NCBI GenBank assembly: GCA_030077755.1 | Contig: JAQJZZ010000013.1 | Location: 1,426,001 to 1,490,000, forward strand | Direction: 5' to 3' | Length of the DNA: 64,000 nt | Origin: Filosporella fistucella | Lineage: Eukaryota; Ascomycota; Leotiomycetes; Helotiales | Shown: piece by piece, positions 59,187 through 64,000 of the stretch | Position numbering within the stretch: position 1 is the first letter of the stretch | How the letters are laid out: each line of letters starts with the position of its first letter | Position numbers and translations under genes: made by a program | The notes under the pieces: model-generated | Told to the model about the DNA's origin: nothing | The model's input: only the letters and a program-made list of their open reading frames with translations | Database searches by the model: none

Positions 59187-60394
59187 CAATTTGGTTATGA
59201 TGATTGCATATTATTGATTTTTTTTTAGGCCAGTCGTGCAAGTATTGTGAAGTTGACTTTGTATGAACCAACTTTTAGTGATTTGCTACTAGACCTTTTT
59301 CCCAAGTGGGATTTTGGTTGTCAGTGGTTGAAGTCCATTTTCGCGCTATATAACCAATCGTGTTGATTGCAACTGTATTGATTGCAGCATTTCTCACGTC
59401 TATTCTATCGGCCCAAGGTGCTGGTCGTGTCATGTCTCCGGAATAGTCATCAGATTTTATGTTTCGGCCTTTTCTTTCCTCCTCAGGTTGCTCTTTTCTT
59501 GTTGGGAAATTCCAATAACCAGCTTCTAGCCTGAGAGCGTGTATACCCATTGTGGATTGAAGAGATGGGTCCTCTCCATTGCCAACACATTTCGGTGTTA
59601 TTCTCACTCTTGAAAGCTAAAACTTGCATCAAAAAAGGTATCTCGCGAGTCAAGCGGCGATTGCTTACTGCCATAGTGATCTTTGTCCCTGCAGATCTGT
59701 ACTAGTACAATCATGGATACTGCCAGTTGCGAGAGGCTCGATTGAATTTGTGTATCAGAATGACTCTACGTTCAGCATATCTTCTGTTTGTGGCCCTTTG
59801 AGCGATATTTTACTTCCTTGGTGGTTGAGGTCACGTGCAACAATCCCCCTTTTCATTTCTCCATTGAACCACTGATTCGCTTGGTACCACCGAAGTACTC
59901 CTCTTTCATCTCATTCCTCAAGTCTCAAAGTCTGAAAATCGTCATCCTAAGAGCCACAAGCCCGAATGTGAGACCGAGAACATGGACCCGATGACGATCC
60001 CCATCCACCTCAATCGCCAAGCTCAACGGTTCGGCTCGGCGACTAATATCCTGCTATCATTCAACCTTCCCTACGCATTCTTCGTGTCTTCTAGTTTCTT
60101 GTCCTGACGTCGAAGGATGTTGTAACAACACATGACAGTGCATTTTATGATAGATGTATTGGCGTGGTAATGTGATTGAGATCCCGTTTCTTGGAGTAGG
60201 CTTGGCTGCGTGTTTGGATGGAGACAAGCTTGAGAATGACGATATGAAGCGCCGAGATTGTGGAGAGGGGCGAGGAGAGGCTTGGATTAAGTCAGTATTG
60301 CAGAAATACTGCTTTGGAGTTTGTACATCTTATATAGGTACCCGTCGAAACCTCAATACTTTCTTTTCAGCTCTCAATCTGGAAATCGGTCACG
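59187..60394. other. intergenic between glycosyltransferase B and the sugar transporter
   Basis: Short frames only. A CT-rich segment with ordinary promoter character runs from 59880 to 60110. Confidence 0.4.
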
Positions 60395-62493
60395 ATGCAG
60401 GACCCACGACCATCCAACACTCTCTCTGAGAAAACAGCTTTCGAGGATGTACCAGTTACTGACAATCGTGCTGCAAGAGTCGAGAAGGGCTCTTATGATG
60501 ACTCTAAAGTGCCATTCTTGACGATGCGGACCTTTTTCATGTGTATTCTAGTGTCGATGGGTGGAATTTGCTTCGGTTATGACACCGGACAGGTAATTTT
60601 CTCTCCTTACTGCAGTGGATTATACTGATAGGAAGTAGATTAGTGGATTTCTGGAAATGGAGAACTTTTTGTATAACTTTGCGGATACCAGAGAGCCAGA
60701 ATATGAATTCACTTGGAGAAGATCGGGTCTGATTGTTGGAATGGTATGAATGATCCAAGTGACGATCGACGTGTTCATTGCTGATATTCCCAGCTTTCCA
60801 TCGGCACCCTTTGTGGTGCACTCATCTCAGCACCCATTGCTAACCACCGACTCGTGGGAAGGAAATTGAGTATTTGCATTTGGTGCGTGATCTTCATGGT
60901 TGGCAATATTATTCAATTGGCCGCTGAGTATCCTCGCTGGTATGAGATGATGGTTGGGTAAGTCACTCCTCTCGATTTCCCAACTTGAAATTACTCGCCG
61001 TGTACCTTTTTTGTACACTTAGCTAATGAATATCAGACGCATCGTTTCCGGTCTTGCGATCGGTGGTCTTTCCGTTATCGTCCCTATGTATCAAGGTGAA
61101 AGTGCACCTTCTCACATTCGTGGTGCCATTGTATGCTGTTACCAACTCTTCATCACCATCGGCATTCTCCTCGCCAACCTCATAAACTTCGGCACAGAAG
61201 GTATCTCCAACACAGGCTCCTGGCGTATCCCTCTCGGTATTGGCTTTGCCTGGGCCATCGTTCTTGGAGTCGGTATCCTTTTCTTCCCTGAGACACCTCG
61301 TCATGATTTCCGTATGGGAAAGGTAGATAAAGCGAGACATTCGATCGCTACGTTCCATGGTGTTCATGAGAACCATCGTGTTGTGCAAGAGTGCATGGAA
61401 GAGCTTCAGATCAAACTTGAGGCTGAGTCACAAACTGCTAAGTGGACTGAGGTGTTCACTGGTCCGAGAATGAAATATCGCATTTTGCTGGGTGTTGCTA
61501 TTCAAGCTTTCCAGCAGCTTACTGGAGCCAATTATTTCTTCTAGTAAGTCATATATAACCATGATTCCTTCGTCGATATATGTTAATTATCGTTAGCTAT
61601 GGAACTACAATCTTCGCGTCCGTTGGAATAGAAAACTCATTCGTCACTCAAATCATCCTCGGCGCTGTCAATGTTGTCTGTACCTTCCCTGGTCTTTATA
61701 TGGTTGAGAAATGGGGACGCAGAAAATGTCTCACTGCTGGTGCAGCATGGATGTGCATGTGTTTCCTCATCTTTGCCAGTCTTGGAAATTCTGCTCTCTA
61801 TAACGATGATGGAACCAGCAATCAGACAATCGGATATGTCATGATTGTATTCGCGGCATTATTCATTGCAGCGTTTGCTTCAACTTGGTGAGTTCTGTTT
61901 TGCTTTGCCATAGAAATTTCTAACATCTTCACAGGGGACCGATGGCATGGGCTTGTATTGCAGAGATGTATCCAGGGCGATATAGAAGTTCAGCCATTTC
62001 ATTCTGTAGCGCTTCTAATTGGGTAAGTATTTCTCTCTACTCACTGAACATTACTGACAATCTCAGTTCTTCAATTTCTATCTCGCCTTCTTCACCCCTC
62101 TCATCACAGATAAAATCGATTTTGCATACGGCTACGTATTCGCTGGCTGTAATCTTGTTGCTGCACTCCTAATCTACTTCTTCCTCATCGGTATGTCCAA
62201 AACTCACCTTCTCATCTCTCTCTAACATCCTCAGAATCAAACGGCAAATCCCTCGAAGAAATCGATACCATGTATCTCCTCCACGTAGCACCGTAAGTCA
62301 GCCCCCAAATTTTGAAACTTCACAAGCTGACAAACACAGCCGCAAGAGCAGTGGCTGGGTACCACCCGCTGGTCTCAACTTCCGCGAAGTCAACGAGACA
62401 GCTCGCCGCCGCTCAACAGCCCATTCCTCCAAAGGCAGACGTGCTGATGAAACCATGGGTTCAGATGCTTTTTTGGAGAGAGCAGGAAACTAG
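60395..62493 (+). CDS. sugar-porter MFS transporter (hexose transporter-like)
   Basis: Nine exons: 60395-60592, 60639-60743, 60794-60957, 61037-61543, 61597-61887, 61935-62022, 62067-62190, 62235-62292 and 62340-62493. They give 562 aa with every join in frame. The 12-helix sugar porter family signatures are all present: GYDTGQISGF at the end of helix 1, RIVSGLAIGG with GESAPSHIRGA, the loop PETPRHDFRMGK, QAFQQLTGANYFFYYGTTIF in helix 7, EKWGRRKC, and PMAWACIAEMYPGRYRSS. It moves hexose with protons across the plasma membrane. The C-terminal tail is Arg- and Ser-rich. It could simply be an unrelated neighbour, or supply sugar to the polymer locus upstream. Its closest functional class is the high-affinity glucose transporters, on general resemblance only. 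Confidence 0.95.
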
Positions 62494-63157
62494 ATTTCGT
62501 CCGCCGAGAGATTGAGGTAAATTGTTTATAATTTTAACTCAGCGAATGGAGTTCGGAGAGCTGTATATTATGACGATTGTTCTGTATTAGTAATTCCACA
62601 GTATTTTTGACGCTACTATTATTTGCTGTGGAGCCCCGAGAGCCCTTGTGGGAAAAAATCGTGTTGTACGTGACGGTGAGCTAAAATTTAACTTTAGTGA
62701 ATACTAACGTCAAGATCGACGGTACAAACCCGAAACTTTATACGTCCCCAAACCATTTATCCCTGCACTTTTCATGATGCTCATGTCATTTGACGCTTCT
62801 CTTCCCTTTCTTCTGAAGATCATTGAGTTTATTTCCGCCGTGATGGAGGAGAAGCTAGCTAGGTACCATGCAACATTGTACCTGTACATCGATCTGAGCC
62901 GATGTTGGTTTTGTCAGCCAATACCTGGAGACGAGCTCCGAATATTGGTTTGTAAGATTATCTTTAAGTTCGCTTTCGTTCCTCTTAGGAGATTATGAGA
63001 TAAAATTCATGTAGTGATATGGGATACAGATGGGAAAGCAGAAGAAGTACAAATACCCCGCCAATCTACCCCACCTAGCCCCTGCTCCCCCAAACAATTA
63101 TTAGGTTCTCACATCACTTCATACTCGATTTTCAATTCCACATCTAAATCTTTCATA
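62494..63157. promoter_or_regulatory. promoter region of the aldo/keto reductase gene
   Basis: No gene content. CT-rich just before the start codon (63060-63150). Confidence 0.4.
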
Positions 63158-64000
63158 ATGCCTCCCAAGCTCATCTTTGGAGCTGGCGGCATCGGTAAAG
63201 GCAACATCTCTCATGCCTGGACAAACGCAGAAGAAACTTCTTCTCTTCTCGATACTCTCTCTGAGTTGCATATCACACAGCTTGATTCCGCGGCTTCGTA
63301 TCCACCTGGAGCACCATGGGTAACGGAGAGATTATTAGGAGAATCGAAAGCGGTGGAAAAAGGGTTTGTGGTGGATACAAAGATAATGATGGGTGGTGAG
63401 TATTTCAAGTTACTGCCTCACTTCCTGCAATTACCTTCTAAAGAGGGGAGAAATATGGTTGATGAATAGTGAATCGTTTGGCGCTGAAAGAGGCCTGTCA
63501 TGATATGTTAGCTGATTCATGACACAGCCCCTAAAGAAGGAGAACCTGGTCCCTTGTCAGAAGCAGAAATTGATAAAAGCATCAAGAAAAGTCTTGACTT
63601 ACTTGGTGTCAAGAGCGTTAATATCATGTATGCTCACGCACCAGATGCGAAAACACCTATGTTGGAGACTGCGAAAGCATTTGATAAGCATTTTAAAGCT
63701 GGTGTGTTTAAGGAAGTAAGTTTCCTATGTTTTTTTTATTCCTGTTTCTCTTATTTTCAACCCGTTCTGATATTTCTACCAATATCAAATGCTTTCCTCT
63801 TCTGCCTGAGTAGCTTTCTGCAACAAGAAGTGAAACAACACATCTTATGCTTTCATCAATATTTTTGCTTTGAGACCAAAATGAAACTAACATCCCTCCA
63901 GCTAGGTCTCTGCAACTACACCTTCCCACAAATGAACAATTACCTCAATATCTGTAAAGAGCACTCCTTACTTCGACCAACCGTCTGGCAAGGTCACTAT
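63158..64000 (+). CDS. AKR7-like aldo/keto reductase (3' end beyond window)
   Basis: Partial gene. Exons seen: 63158-63395, 63528-63715 and 63902 to the window edge, in frame, giving about 175 residues. An NADPH-dependent aldehyde reductase of the aflatoxin-aldehyde-reductase type. The catalytic tetrad is visible: Asp and Tyr in LDSAASYPPG, Lys in VVDTKIMMG, and His in NIMYAHAPD. LGLCNYT near the edge corresponds to the family's GLSNF segment. The family is about 330-360 aa, so roughly half is present. There is no signal peptide, so it is cytosolic. It detoxifies reactive carbonyls or acts in metabolism. There is no sign that it belongs to the polysaccharide locus. Confidence 0.9.

Overview
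The window is nuclear DNA of a filamentous ascomycete (Pezizomycotina). The evidence is many genes broken by 45-110 bp introns with GT...CTAAC...AG signals, a Zn2Cys6 regulator, a HET-domain relic, a CE5 esterase, a GH115 glucuronidase, a QDE-1/SAD-1-class RNA-dependent RNA polymerase, a dispersed single 5S rRNA gene, and a retroelement damaged by C-to-T change of the RIP kind. A plant-associated or saprotrophic leotiomycete-like fungus would fit, but that placement is inference.

Layout. 1-2.1 kb: AT-rich relic of a retrotransposon gag on the minus strand. 2.1-12.8 kb: gene-poor, holding a T5orf172 (GIY-YIG-like) protein, a long GGGAAA repeat, a 5S rRNA gene, a 31-nt piece of a second 5S gene, and a broken HET gene. 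12.8-18.1 kb: acetylxylan esterase and a CSC1/OSCA-type cation channel, both minus. 20-23.5 kb: a tiny basic protein, then a head-to-head pair of paralogous secreted proteins of a family I do not recognise. 25-34.8 kb: EutQ-like cupin, Zn2Cys6 factor, cytochrome P450, DEDDy 3'-5' exonuclease, ankyrin protein, and a DUF924 protein with a likely mitochondrial leader. 35-43 kb: secreted GH115 alpha-glucuronidase, a decayed tandem repeat, and the RNA-dependent RNA polymerase.

44.8-62.5 kb is the most interesting part. It is a run of sugar-polymer genes: an Agd3-like secreted polysaccharide deacetylase (CE18), a small GPI-type surface protein, UDP-glucose 6-dehydrogenase, a TPT/SLC35-type nucleotide-sugar transporter, two paralogous type II membrane proteins with a PLOD-like glycosyltransferase fold, and a sugar-porter MFS transporter. 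Read together they could import sugar, make UDP-glucuronate, move it into the Golgi, polymerise or decorate a glycan, and trim it outside the cell. No such ascomycete cluster is known to me, so this is the best candidate here for an undescribed system. The window ends inside an AKR7-like aldo/keto reductase.

Spliced gene models were built by hand from splice signals, reading-frame continuity and family motifs. Where exons are given, every join keeps the frame.
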